A stretch of 64,000 nucleotides of DNA from Saprospira grandis (GTDB lineage Bacteria; Bacteroidota; Bacteroidia; Chitinophagales; Saprospiraceae). Where the stretch lies: assembly GCF_027594745.1 (NCBI RefSeq), contig NZ_CP110854.1, positions 1,240,001 to 1,304,000 of the forward strand. Reading direction: 5' to 3'. Of this stretch, positions 24,592 to 33,600 are shown one piece after another; the stretch's first letter is position 1, and each line of letters begins with the position of its first letter. Made by a program: the position numbers and the translations under genes. Below the pieces are notes generated by a model, which saw only the letters and a program-made list of their open reading frames with translations, was not told the origin of the DNA and did no database searches.

Positions 24592-25572
24592 CTATTTTTT
24601 GATATCTAGAATGACCATCGTTTGGTTCAGGACCAGATAGGCGATTTCGCCAAAAGTGAAGGGGTAATGGTAGCCTTGAGTATAGTTTTCTTCTCCGCCC
24701 AATTGCATAAAGTTAGCTACACAATTGTAGGCGACTAAGGTCGTTTCGTTTTTTGGGGGCAGTTTGGCCTTAAAAGCCGCTTGTCGGTTTTCTATGGTTT
24801 TGGCAAAGCGGTAAGTTTGGCTTTGAAAAACGGGAGCAGCAAAACTGACGGCCGTGGCGGCTTCTTCTGCCTGATAGATAGAGGTATTGAGTTGGGCACC
24901 ACCAAAATCTCCGACCAAGGGGTACTCCATATTAATTTGATGCTCTTGGAGATAGCTCAAAAAGTTTTGTTTTTCGCCATCAATTAAACAATCCTCTACC
25001 TGATAGCCATCTTCTAGGAATTGGATTTGGGGTCCCTCGTTTTGTTCATAGATATTCACAATAGAGAGCTCCGCATATTGGTCTGCAGCAAGTTGGGCGT
25101 GCAGGGCCAAAAGTTGGTCCGTATAGACCGCTCCATTTTGGCCATTCACCACTAGTGGTTGAGCGGCCTCGCCCCAAACAATACCCGTTACCCAACCTAG
25201 GGTAGGCACATCAAATAGCTTTGGGTTTTGGCTAATTTGCAAGGCATAATTGGCCTGTACTTCCTGAAAAGCGGGCATCAGCAAATAGCTAAAGCCATTT
25301 TCTGGACGATCATCTAGCATTTGTTCCAATTCTTGAGCGCCATAGGCCTTAATGCTAAAATCTTGAATTTCAGTCGTCAGATCTGTCACAAAAACCTGCT
25401 CTCGGTTCAAGGTACCGCCCTCTTCGGTCATAAAGTAGGGAATGCTGCCACCGATCCAGTTACCTTTGGGCAGGGTGTTCAAAATTGGTCCATCTGCGGC
25501 AACAATTAAGGTTCGGCCTTCTGTAATCCATTGGGCACAAATTTCGGGGGAAACCAGTTGGTTGTTTTTCAT
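24592..25572 (-). CDS. FIST-like tandem paralogue C (diverged)
   Basis: A 326-residue protein, same length and outline as A and B but much less similar in the middle. Conserved landmarks are GNWIGGSIPYFMTEEGG, LEQMLDDRPENGFSYLLMPAF, IDGEKQNFLSYL and YPFTFGEIAYLVLNQTMVIL. It is the first of the three, starting 17 bases after the small gene at 25588; that spacer contains an eight-C run on the coding strand, which could affect translation if its length varies. Confidence 0.65.
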   Translation of the reverse strand: MKNNQLVSPEICAQWITEGRTLIVAADGPILNTLPKGNWIGGSIPYFMTEEGGTLNREQVFVTDLTTEIQDFSIKAYGAQELEQMLDDRPENGFSYLLMPAFQEVQANYALQISQNPKLFDVPTLGWVTGIVWGEAAQPLVVNGQNGAVYTDQLLALHAQLAADQYAELSIVNIYEQNEGPQIQFLEDGYQVEDCLIDGEKQNFLSYLQEHQINMEYPLVGDFGGAQLNTSIYQAEEAATAVSFAAPVFQSQTYRFAKTIENRQAAFKAKLPPKNETTLVAYNCVANFMQLGGEENYTQGYHYPFTFGEIAYLVLNQTMVILDIKK

Positions 25573-25578
25573 GGGGAA

Positions 25579-25586
25579 GGGGGGGG
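25579..25586. repeat. G8 homopolymer in translation-start region
   Basis: Eight G on the plus strand (C8 on the coding strand) in the 15-base gap between the stop of the 73-residue gene and the start of paralogue C. Confidence 0.8.
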
Positions 25587-25587
25587 C

Positions 25588-25809
25588 TTAATGTCTAAAA
25601 ATAGCTTTAAGGTCGGCAGCATACATTTTTTCATTTTTGGCACAATAGGCCCAAAGCTGCTGTCTCGCTTCATTTAAGCTTAATTTTCCTTTGCGGAGCT
25701 GTACCTTGAGGCTATTCAGTTTTAGCTGTAGCGACAGGCTTTTTAACTTGGGCTTAATCCGCTCTTCTAAGAGGGCTGCCCATTCTTCTTCTTGAGGGTC
25801 TGCTAGCAT
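25588..25809 (-). CDS. Small basic helical protein
   Basis: A 73-residue predicted protein, mostly helical and Lys/Leu-rich (KPKLKSLSLQLKLNSLKVQLRKGKLS), with an acidic start. No family recognised. It is probably real because it directly precedes the FIST-like genes on the same strand with a 15-base gap, and a terminator for the next upstream gene lies just before it, so it would begin the FIST/RsbR transcript. Confidence 0.5.
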   Translation of the reverse strand: MLADPQEEEWAALLEERIKPKLKSLSLQLKLNSLKVQLRKGKLSLNEARQQLWAYCAKNEKMYAADLKAIFRH

Positions 25810-25846
25810 AAAATTTCTGATTTAGTGGTTTCTCTCTCAATTTAAT

Positions 25847-25877
25847 AAAAAAAGGCTTCTCAAGGAAGCCTTTTTTT
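25847..25877 (-). terminator. Intrinsic terminator of the YwqK-like lipoprotein gene
   Basis: Stem AAAGGCTTC / GAAGCCTTT with runs of at least seven A and T on either side, 5 bases after the stop codon. Confidence 0.85.
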
Positions 25878-25881
25878 ATTC

Positions 25882-26598
25882 TTATTCTAGGGGCTCGCAC
25901 TGCGGCCGCATTTTGTCAATTGTACTTTTTGCCAAATCATTGATGCCTTTTAGCTGGCCTTCTTCGGCTTTCCAAAAGGTGGCGCAGGTCTTTAATGGAC
26001 TGTCACAAAGCATTTTAGACTGTAGTTTTCCTGTACTATCTTGGGCATATAACCAGAGCTCACAATGCTCATAATTTCCCAGATAAGTCCCTTTGGCTTT
26101 GGGCTGTCCATTCTGATAAAATTCTGCAAAGGGCCCATTTGCTTCATTGTTGCGCATAATCACCCATTCTTTGAGTTGCCCATTGGGGTAGTAGGTTTTC
26201 AGGCTATCATCCAAAACGCCCTCCTTATAATAGCCGGCCTGTTTCAGTTGGCCATCGGGGTAATAATAGCTTAGGGGCCCATCTTCCTGCCCTTTTTCAT
26301 TATACTGAAAACGGGCGGCCAGTTTCCCATTCGGATGATATTGTTTTTCTTCGCCAACACTTAGGCCCGCCTTCATTTTGCGCTCCAAAAGCAAGACTTT
26401 TTTGCCCTCTTGTAGGCTATATTCTTTATAAACCCCTTCTTTTTGCTGCTTGATGGTATCAAATTGGTATTCCATCAATAAATCGGCCTGCTGTTCTGTT
26501 TTCCAGATTTTTGGCCCTTCATTTTTTTGAGTCTGCTCCTCGCCTTGGCAAGCCATAAAAAGCAGGATACTAGCTGCGGCTACAATTTTCTTCATCAT
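25882..26598 (-). CDS. Lipoprotein with YwqK/MORN-like repeats
   Basis: A 238-residue predicted lipoprotein (LLFMAC, Cys17). Residues 75-190 carry at least four copies of the toxin-antitoxin YwqK-type repeat, seen as YHPNGKLAARFQYNEKGQ, YYPDGQLKQAGYYKEGVL, YYPNGQLKEWVIM and FYQNGQPKAKGTYLGN. Such beta-hairpin repeats are common in Bacteroidota exported proteins and do not by themselves imply an antitoxin. The Cys-containing tail is not recognised. It is monocistronic. Confidence 0.82.
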   Translation of the reverse strand: MMKKIVAAASILLFMACQGEEQTQKNEGPKIWKTEQQADLLMEYQFDTIKQQKEGVYKEYSLQEGKKVLLLERKMKAGLSVGEEKQYHPNGKLAARFQYNEKGQEDGPLSYYYPDGQLKQAGYYKEGVLDDSLKTYYPNGQLKEWVIMRNNEANGPFAEFYQNGQPKAKGTYLGNYEHCELWLYAQDSTGKLQSKMLCDSPLKTCATFWKAEEGQLKGINDLAKSTIDKMRPQCEPLE

Positions 26599-26616
26599 AT
26601 GCTTTAAGATTTTTAT

Positions 26617-26739
26617 TTTTTGGGGCCTGCCGCCTTCGGCGGCCGGGCTGTGTCGTGGCTCGCAGGTCTGCTCGGCCCTGCGGCGCTTGCAGCGCCTGGG
26701 TCTGGCCTTCGGCCACCACTATCCATCCCTAGGCCAATT
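26617..26739 (+). repeat. GC-rich intergenic repeat R11
   Basis: Short plus-oriented unit with head GGGGCCTGCCGCC, second hairpin GGCGCT-TGC-AGCGCC, end CCATCCCTAGGCC. It lies in the shared upstream region of two divergent lipoprotein genes; the remaining 180 bases hold a TATCTTTA -7-like box at 26846. Confidence 0.85.
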
Positions 26740-26917
26740 GACGCTTAGTTTATTGGGCTAAATTAAGCAAGCTGCTTTTTCTAGAAAAGGACATTTCTGC
26801 AAAAAGTTACGTTCTTTAAAAATCGGGGGCTTGACAAAATAGTTGTATCTTTATAAAAACCCCATTTTTAGTACTCATTCAATTCACAAATTAGCTATTC
26901 CCCAACCCTTTTGTCCT

Positions 26918-27424
26918 ATGAAAATTTACAGTTTTTTTTTGGGCCTTTTGGCCCTTAGTCTTGTTTCTTGCCAATCTACCCCCAAATCATCTACAAATGA
27001 TGAGCTGGCTAGTTTTCCTGAAAAAGAATTTGCCAAAGTAGTAGCCTATGATTATGAAAGCATGCAAGGCGACTACATTTTGAATAAAAATGGGGAGCTC
27101 CACCCTTCTGTTAAGGCAGAAAAAGAACTCACGGAGGAGCAGCAAAAGCTTTTGCTCAGTACTTTGAATAGTAAAAACAGTTATGGGGGCTCGGTCACTC
27201 GTTGTTTTTATCCTCGTTTGGGCTTTGTTTTCTACAATGCAGCCGATGAGCCTGTGGGCCAAGTGAGTATTTGTTTTCAGTGTAATCAGCAGGTGGCTGG
27301 GCCGCAGATTCCGGTACAAGAGGCCTTATTGGCCGAGGGCCAACCGATTGGTTATAGTGCATTGGGCCGAGAGAAGTTGTTGGAGCTTTGCCAAAGTTTA
27401 GGCTTTAGCAATTGTAATGAATAA
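26918..27424 (+). CDS. Cys-containing lipoprotein of unknown function
   Basis: A 168-residue predicted lipoprotein. ATG at 26918 gives a lipobox LSLVSC with Cys18; the extra residues encoded from 26843 are not signal-like. The mature protein has a conserved-looking block VTRCFYPRLGFVFYNAADEPVG followed by VSICFQCNQQV and a C-terminal LCQSLGFSNC, so up to five Cys that could form disulfides or bind metal. No family is recognised with confidence. A perfect terminator follows 17 bases after the stop. Confidence 0.72.
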   Translation: MKIYSFFLGLLALSLVSCQSTPKSSTNDELASFPEKEFAKVVAYDYESMQGDYILNKNGELHPSVKAEKELTEEQQKLLLSTLNSKNSYGGSVTRCFYPRLGFVFYNAADEPVGQVSICFQCNQQVAGPQIPVQEALLAEGQPIGYSALGREKLLELCQSLGFSNCNE

Positions 27425-27441
27425 CGGAATTAAGAAAATAG

Positions 27442-27478
27442 AAAGGCCGTTTTCCTGAGTGGAAAACGGCCTTTTTTT
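27442..27478 (+). terminator. Intrinsic terminator
   Basis: Perfect 14-bp stem AAAGGCCGTTTTCC / GGAAAACGGCCTTT with a five-base loop and T-run. Confidence 0.9.
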
Positions 27479-27664
27479 GGTCCAATTTTCTGCGTTTTAC
27501 AGGCGGCGAAGCCGCCGCAAAGGAGCGCAGCGACGCGGCTGAGGGGCTGTAGCAGGGCCGCCGCAGGCGGCAGACCAAAGCGCTGAAAGCGCTGCAGGGC
27601 CGAGCAGACTTGCGAGCTGCGCAATGGCCCGACCCGTAGCGAAGCGAAGGGGCAGCCCCAAAAT
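27479..27664 (-). repeat. GC-rich intergenic repeat R12
   Basis: Minus-oriented unit with GGGGCAGCCCC ending at 27660, 8 bases beyond the stop codon at 27668. Variable hairpin AGCGCT/AGCGCT; tail TTGGACC near 27479. Confidence 0.9.
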
Positions 27665-27667
27665 AGC

Positions 27668-29119
27668 CTAATCTACTGGCGTAAGCAGTCCTTCATTATT
27701 GGTTTTGATGAGGCAAACCATGGCGTTGGTGGCCACATTCATGGTACCCGTCATGAGATAGCCCTTGAGTTCTCGGCGGGTGGTACCGGGCACCAACTCG
27801 CGGATAGGCATGACCGTTCCGGCTTGGTTACCGGCTAGGGCCTGGCTACCATTATTGACAGAAGCGCGGCCAAATTGGCGAATTTCGCCATCCCATTCTG
27901 GGGTAAGATTGGGGCCCACCTTAGCCATAACGAGTTCATCGCCAAAATTGGCATCATCGTATTGGTAGACAGCACTGATGACAAAGCTCGGTTCACTTCC
28001 AGAGACATCGGAGGGAACCAAAGCGATACTTCCGGCCAGGAGATCCTCGCTAGTATTGCTAAAGCCGCCATTTGTTTTACCTAGATATCGGCGTTGAATT
28101 TCTCCTACGCCCTCATCGACTTGAAGGAGGAGGAGATCGCCTTCATTCACTTCATTTCTAGTGGGGTCTCTATTTTCGACATGGCTCAGAATCGTAATTC
28201 TGGCGTTTAGCGAATCGTAGCAAGAGCCGCCGGCCACCAAAAACATATCTTGGCCGCCAAAACTTTGTTGAGAGACCTCGCTACCCGAAGAGGCGCGGAA
28301 TCGGATCACGAGAATATCGGTAGTAAAATTGGGGTTGGTGGGTGTCCCGTTTTCCTCATCTCGTTTTTCGGCGGTAGCGGTGACTACATAAGCGCCATTG
28401 AGAACCTCTACAGAGGCGGCGCGATCTTCACCGACAAATCCACGGACAGAGCGCCAGATGATATTGCCATCTAGGTCTAGGCGCATAAGGAGCACATCTG
28501 TTTTATCTAGGGCCTGATAATCTTGGTATTCGGGTTTACCGATATAGACATCGGTCGTTTCTCCGGCCAAGACAAAGCCCCCATCGGGAAGTTCCTTAAT
28601 ATCATAGACAAAGTCCTTATAAATTTCTGAAGAGCCTAGGGTAGCGCCATTGAGCAAGACTTTTTCCCAGACCACATTTCCTTCTAGGTCTAATTTATAG
28701 AGCACGATATAAGTGGCATCTAGGGTAGATTGGCCGCCCACCGTCACCACGGTAGTTCGGTTACCGGCTACGAGGTAGCCAGACTCATCGGAGAGGACCA
28801 GCACGCGGTGGCCGGTTTCTTCATAGCCATTACTTTCGTCGCCAAAAGTTTTGCTCCATTCCTCATTGCCCAGAGAATCTGTTTTAATGAGGTAGAAGTC
28901 ATTGTAGCTAGCGGAATTGACAAAAGCGTTAGAAGAGCCAAGGATAATAAAGCCTTTATCGGCTGTTTCCTTAACGTCTTTTCCGATTTGGTCATTTACA
29001 TGTCCGTAGTACTTAACGAAAGCATCTTCTTGATTGGCGGGAGAGATATTCTCTTTTTTGCAAGCGCTAAGGCCCAGTAGCAGGAGCATACAGCTAGCGA
29101 AGAAATACTTATTGATCAT
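27668..29119 (-). CDS. Lipoprotein with beta-propeller-like repeats
   Basis: A 483-residue predicted surface or periplasmic lipoprotein (LGLSAC, Cys20). The rest consists of about seven repeats of the pattern GFIILGSS..., YLIKTDSLGNEEWSKTFG, VLYKLDLEGNVVWEKVL and LLMRLDLDGNIIWRSV. These are typical of Bacteroidota 'T9SS-associated' or SBBP-type beta-propeller proteins. The ligand is unknown. It starts 23 bases downstream of the barrel-protein gene on the same strand and is probably cotranscribed with it. Confidence 0.75.
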   Translation of the reverse strand: MINKYFFASCMLLLLGLSACKKENISPANQEDAFVKYYGHVNDQIGKDVKETADKGFIILGSSNAFVNSASYNDFYLIKTDSLGNEEWSKTFGDESNGYEETGHRVLVLSDESGYLVAGNRTTVVTVGGQSTLDATYIVLYKLDLEGNVVWEKVLLNGATLGSSEIYKDFVYDIKELPDGGFVLAGETTDVYIGKPEYQDYQALDKTDVLLMRLDLDGNIIWRSVRGFVGEDRAASVEVLNGAYVVTATAEKRDEENGTPTNPNFTTDILVIRFRASSGSEVSQQSFGGQDMFLVAGGSCYDSLNARITILSHVENRDPTRNEVNEGDLLLLQVDEGVGEIQRRYLGKTNGGFSNTSEDLLAGSIALVPSDVSGSEPSFVISAVYQYDDANFGDELVMAKVGPNLTPEWDGEIRQFGRASVNNGSQALAGNQAGTVMPIRELVPGTTRRELKGYLMTGTMNVATNAMVCLIKTNNEGLLTPVD

Positions 29120-29142
29120 AGTTTTCTAATTTAGGTGAAAAG

Positions 29143-30537
29143 TTAATTCCCTTTAATATCTGAGGCTTTATCTTTGATTTCGTCAATCACCTTAGAGCTA
29201 GCGCGACCACGGCGAACATCTTCGATGATACCGGGTTGATCTCTTTCGAGTTCGCGAACGAAGCTATTGAGTTCTCGTTTTAGTTCGGAGTCTGTAGTTC
29301 GTTTAGCATTTCGTTTTTCCTTCTTGATAATTTTATTGAGTCGGCGATTGATATAAACTTCGTTGTACTGTCGTTTTTTTCTGGGTTTGTAGAAAGACTT
29401 TTCGAAGCCGATAGTTAGTGAATAATTATCCATACGGAAGTCATTATCTACATGTCCATATTCGTAGAGCAATTCTGGATTGCTATAGCGATTTTCTCTA
29501 TTGACGGAATTCATCAAAAAGCGGTTGTATCGGGCTTCGATAATAACGAAATCGTGTCCTAGGCGAATTTTTGCGCCAGCGCCAGCGAGTAGAGAGACAT
29601 TAAAGCCTTCTCTTAGGGAGAGGCGGTCGGCTTCTCCGGCTTGAGTTTCGGCAGAGAGGCCAGATCCGGCAATAACGAAGCTACGTTCGCCACCGACTAC
29701 GGCTCCACCACCATCAGATTCTCGGGTTGTATTTCTTTGGATATTGACCACACTAGCAGAGAGCAAGAAATTGGGTGCTCCACCGATATAAGCGTAAGGG
29801 ATGACCTTTTTGTAGCGTTTGAAATAGTGCTCATAGCGTAGCATTAGGGGAATATCGATCCAGTACTGTCGTTCATCAAACTGCAGGCTAGAGTATTGCA
29901 GTGTATTTTGGGCGGGGTTTTGCAAACCTGCCGAGAGGAACATACTATCGATAGCGCGATAACTTCTGAGGGCAAAATTACCTTCTAGAGCGAGCGTAAA
30001 GTCTCTCCAGATAGGCATTTCTACACCGATAGCGCCAGAAAAGCCCAGTACAAATTGGTTATAATTTTCTGCTCGATAATTATTGTTATCTACATTATAG
30101 GTTTCTAGCGTTTGCAGGCGAGTATTATTGGCGCCAATATTTCCATAAATAGAGACCAGCGGTTTATGTCTATACGTTCTAGAGAGATAAATCAGGTCAT
30201 AAGAATTATTGGGATTCAGCGAATCTGCCTCATAGAGGGGGTTAATTTTGAGGAGTTCTTCAAAGGATCGGGTAGCATCATCTAGGTCATTACGGAAGAG
30301 GTAGCTTTCGGTCAGTAACTTATACCCTTCTTCTCTTTTTGCTTTAACGGGAAAAGCTTTCTTATTCGCTAGGCAATCTCGGATCAGGTCGCCCACCTCT
30401 TCTAGCTGCCCTTCTTCATAGGCTCTTTTAGCCTCATCTAAATGGTCATTACAGAGGTCCTCGTCTAGTGATTGTGCAGATAAGACTTGAGGGCTGAGGG
30501 CTAGGGCGACAGCGGCCCAAAGCAATTTTAGTTTCAT
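29143..30537 (-). CDS. Outer membrane beta-barrel protein with N-terminal TPR-like domain
   Basis: A 464-residue protein; the start at 30537 (MKLKLLWAAVALALS, cleavage LSAQ-S) gives a proper signal peptide. Residues 25-105 contain Cys pairs and TPR-like helices (LDEAKRAYEEGQLEEV, ATRSFEELLKINPLY). Then comes a barrel of the OMP_b-brl/PorT type (about 120-400) with a repeated Tyr/Arg-rich strand pattern. A basic helical tail (RKKRQYNEVYINRRLNKI) is probably periplasmic. This layout recalls proteins encoded near type IX secretion or gliding genes, but no specific name is justified. Confidence 0.72.
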   Translation of the reverse strand: MKLKLLWAAVALALSPQVLSAQSLDEDLCNDHLDEAKRAYEEGQLEEVGDLIRDCLANKKAFPVKAKREEGYKLLTESYLFRNDLDDATRSFEELLKINPLYEADSLNPNNSYDLIYLSRTYRHKPLVSIYGNIGANNTRLQTLETYNVDNNNYRAENYNQFVLGFSGAIGVEMPIWRDFTLALEGNFALRSYRAIDSMFLSAGLQNPAQNTLQYSSLQFDERQYWIDIPLMLRYEHYFKRYKKVIPYAYIGGAPNFLLSASVVNIQRNTTRESDGGGAVVGGERSFVIAGSGLSAETQAGEADRLSLREGFNVSLLAGAGAKIRLGHDFVIIEARYNRFLMNSVNRENRYSNPELLYEYGHVDNDFRMDNYSLTIGFEKSFYKPRKKRQYNEVYINRRLNKIIKKEKRNAKRTTDSELKRELNSFVRELERDQPGIIEDVRRGRASSKVIDEIKDKASDIKGN

Positions 30538-30623
30538 AATAAAAAGCGAATTAGTAATTATTAAACTCGAACTCATTTTGGAGACGGCAAGCCTCTGGGC
30601 TTGGCAAAGGAGTGGATAAAGCC

Positions 30624-30661
30624 TAAAAAAAGGGGAAAGCTAGCCCGGCTAGCCCTCCCCT
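30624..30661 (-). terminator. Intrinsic terminator of the STAND-WD40 gene
   Basis: GGGG...GCTAG / CTAGC...CCCC stem, followed in the minus-strand RNA by a seven-U run. Confidence 0.7.
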
Positions 30662-30690
30662 GGCTCTATCTTTAGAGGTATATTATTGTA

Positions 30691-33600
30691 TTAGTCCCCT
30701 TGTTGATATTCATTACCACAGGTAGAAAGGGGAACGCGTTCGCCTTCTGCAGTAATAATATACAGGCGTTGGTTACGTGGATCTCTTTCGGGATCATCTG
30801 TACCGATATATTTCTTCCATTCTTTATTAGAAAGGTTGCGGCGCACCATAGCGCAGAGTTGGCTAGCATAGCGGAACATATCCACCTCATAGATTTTCAC
30901 TTCTCCATTAGCGCAGCCGGTAAGGACTTTTTGTCCATCATGTGTAAAGGCCACAGAAAGGACCCAATCTTCATGATCTTCTAGGCGAACGGGCTGGAAC
31001 TTAGGATCTTTGAAGGGGAACTCCTCTTCATTATCATAATTCTCATAAGCTTGATTCCAGATTTGCCAAAGTGTAGCTCTTTTATCGAGGCTACCCACCA
31101 CGAGCATAGTTCCATCATCAGAGAAGCTGAGGTCACTAATTTTGGCGCTATGATAAACGAGGCGTTCGGGAATATAGCGGTTACCGTCTTGGTCTAGACC
31201 ATTTTTGTAGTGATAGATATCAAAGATGAGCAAAGAGCCATCTTGGTAGCCTACAGCAACAAATCGGCCAGTGGGGCTAATGGCTACAGCGGTAGCATTG
31301 CGTTTGTTGTAGGGATTTTCTAGTTTAAAATCCTCTTGGCCTGACTTAATGTTCCAGATAGAAACATCAGGAGATCCTCCAGCGCCAGCCACATGTTGTC
31401 CATCGGCAGAAACGGCAATAGAAGTCACTCGGTAAGGCGTACGTTCTACAATAGGAGTTACTTCTCCTTTCATATTGGTATACTTGATACTGCGGTCATC
31501 TCCGGCAGAGATCACGGCATTACCCGTAGGCAAGAAAGCGAGGTCCCAAACGCGGCGGCCACGGTGAACGTCTACCTTAAGCATGCGTTCTTCTTTGGCC
31601 ACATCCCAAATTTCCATATAATCTTCATCGCCAGCACGGACCAAGAACTTTCCTTCGGCATTCATATCCATACAACGATAAACTCGGTTGTTGCGGTTGC
31701 GGGTAAGCACCTGCGGAGCGCCTGCTGTTCTTTGTTCCTCTTTGCTATCAAAAACCTGTAGAGGCCATTTAAACAGCCAGCCATCAGAACCAGTAGTATA
31801 AACTTTTTGGTCAAATTCTCCTTCTGCGGTAGAGACCACAATAGAGCGCATGGCACCAAGGTGAGAGAGGCCATCAGGCGCTACATTCAAACTATTAAAG
31901 TCTGGGTTATCTCCTACCCCTTGCATTTTATCTATAGCCTTATAAAGGGCTTCATAGATATAGGCATCATGTTCTTTTCCACCATTTACCCGATTCAGCT
32001 CAAAGGCTTCTTTCGCCAAAAGTGCTTCTAGGTCGGGTTCTTCTACTTTCCAAGACTTTACCGCTACAGACTGGGCCAAAGAAAGGCCTTTTGTCATAAT
32101 CGCCTTAAGGCGTTCTTCTTGGGCTCTGCGTTCTGACTTCATGGCATCTCGGCGAGCTTGTTCGGCCTTGAGCTTAGCAATTTCTGCTCTTTGGCGTTCC
32201 AATTCTGCCGTATCCAGAGCGATTAGAGCCTTTGAGCGAGCTTGGTTGGCGGCTCTAGACTTCAACTCAGCAATATCTGAAGAGCGAATCGCTTTTTCGG
32301 TAGCCTGACGGGCCAAGAAACTTTCTCTTTGGGCACGATTGGCATTTACCTTGGCCATATAGCGACTCTCATTGGCTCTTTGCTTGGCTATTTCTGCCTG
32401 ATAAGCAGCTAGGCGAGCCTCTTTTTCTTTGCGGCCAGCCACCTGAGCCGATCGGCGGGCACTATCTAGGGCCACACCGGCCAAAAGCAAAAGAATAAGA
32501 CAGATGGCGCCAAAGCCCAAAGAAAGATAAGTAATCAGCATACGGGTTTTCCGTTTGCGGTCATCATCTTCCTTCTTATCTCTAAGTTTTTTATCTGAAG
32601 CTTCATGACTTTTCAGTAAAAAGTCAATCGTTTCATCATAAGTAGTATTGTATCGAGAAGCCCAAGCCTTGGTAGGCGCTAGGCGATCGGGGTGCTCCTC
32701 ATCATAGGTATGGGGTTCATACCATTTGAGGCCCAAACTCAATTCGGGTTCTACCCAAAGGGCGCCTTTTCCTTCAAAGTAAAGAGCGGCCGCAGTAGAT
32801 AGGCGAGTATAGGTTTCGGCTGCCTCATGCTCTTCTTCGGCCCAATGCGCCAAACGGTCCCAATAAGAAATTAAGCTTTCATGCGTAATACTAATTACGG
32901 TGTCTAGCTCCAAATCATCCCGATTTGGGGGCGCCTGCAAAAAGCGGCGGTCCGAACGAGAGAAAGCCACAATAACCGGAGCCAAACTCTCTATACTTTG
33001 ATCCGTCAACTTGCAAAGTTCGCCTACAGTAGCTACCCTACGGCTAGCCGAACCATCGGCATTGCGCTCAGAAAGCGCCCGAAACATTCGTTGACAAGTA
33101 ACTTTTTGCTCTTCTGTTTTAAGCTTATTATAGGCCTCCTCGGCATGCACAGAAAGCGCCTCCTTGATGGTCCCTACATTCTCATAATGCTTAATCCCCA
33201 AAGGAAGGCTAGGGTCAGAATCGACCTCCACCCAATTGTCCCAAACGCGCATCATCAAATGCTGCAAACGAGGCAAATCGTCAAAGTCTTCTCCAATATC
33301 AGCAATCATCCGGCTCACTAGGTCTGGAGCAATGCTTGCCCCCACAGCCTTAACCGGCATAATCATCACCTTCTTGAGCTCTTCTACCTTCATTTTTGGA
33401 ATCAGAAACTGCCCATCGTTAATCGCCTCGGGCAAGCCTCTAAAATCCGTACAACGCCCAATATAATCCGAGCGCATAGTCAATACAATATAAATAGGCG
33501 CTTCGCGCTGCCTAGATGCATTGAGCAGTAAATTGACAAAGGTAGCCGCATCTTCCTGAGCGGCTGAAGAAGTCTTTGCAAAGGCAAAAATCTCTTCAAA

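Noticed and set aside
25882..26598. Antitoxin of a toxin-antitoxin pair (YwqK-like)
   Set aside because: It is a predicted lipoprotein with generic YwqK-type repeats, and no toxin gene is adjacent.
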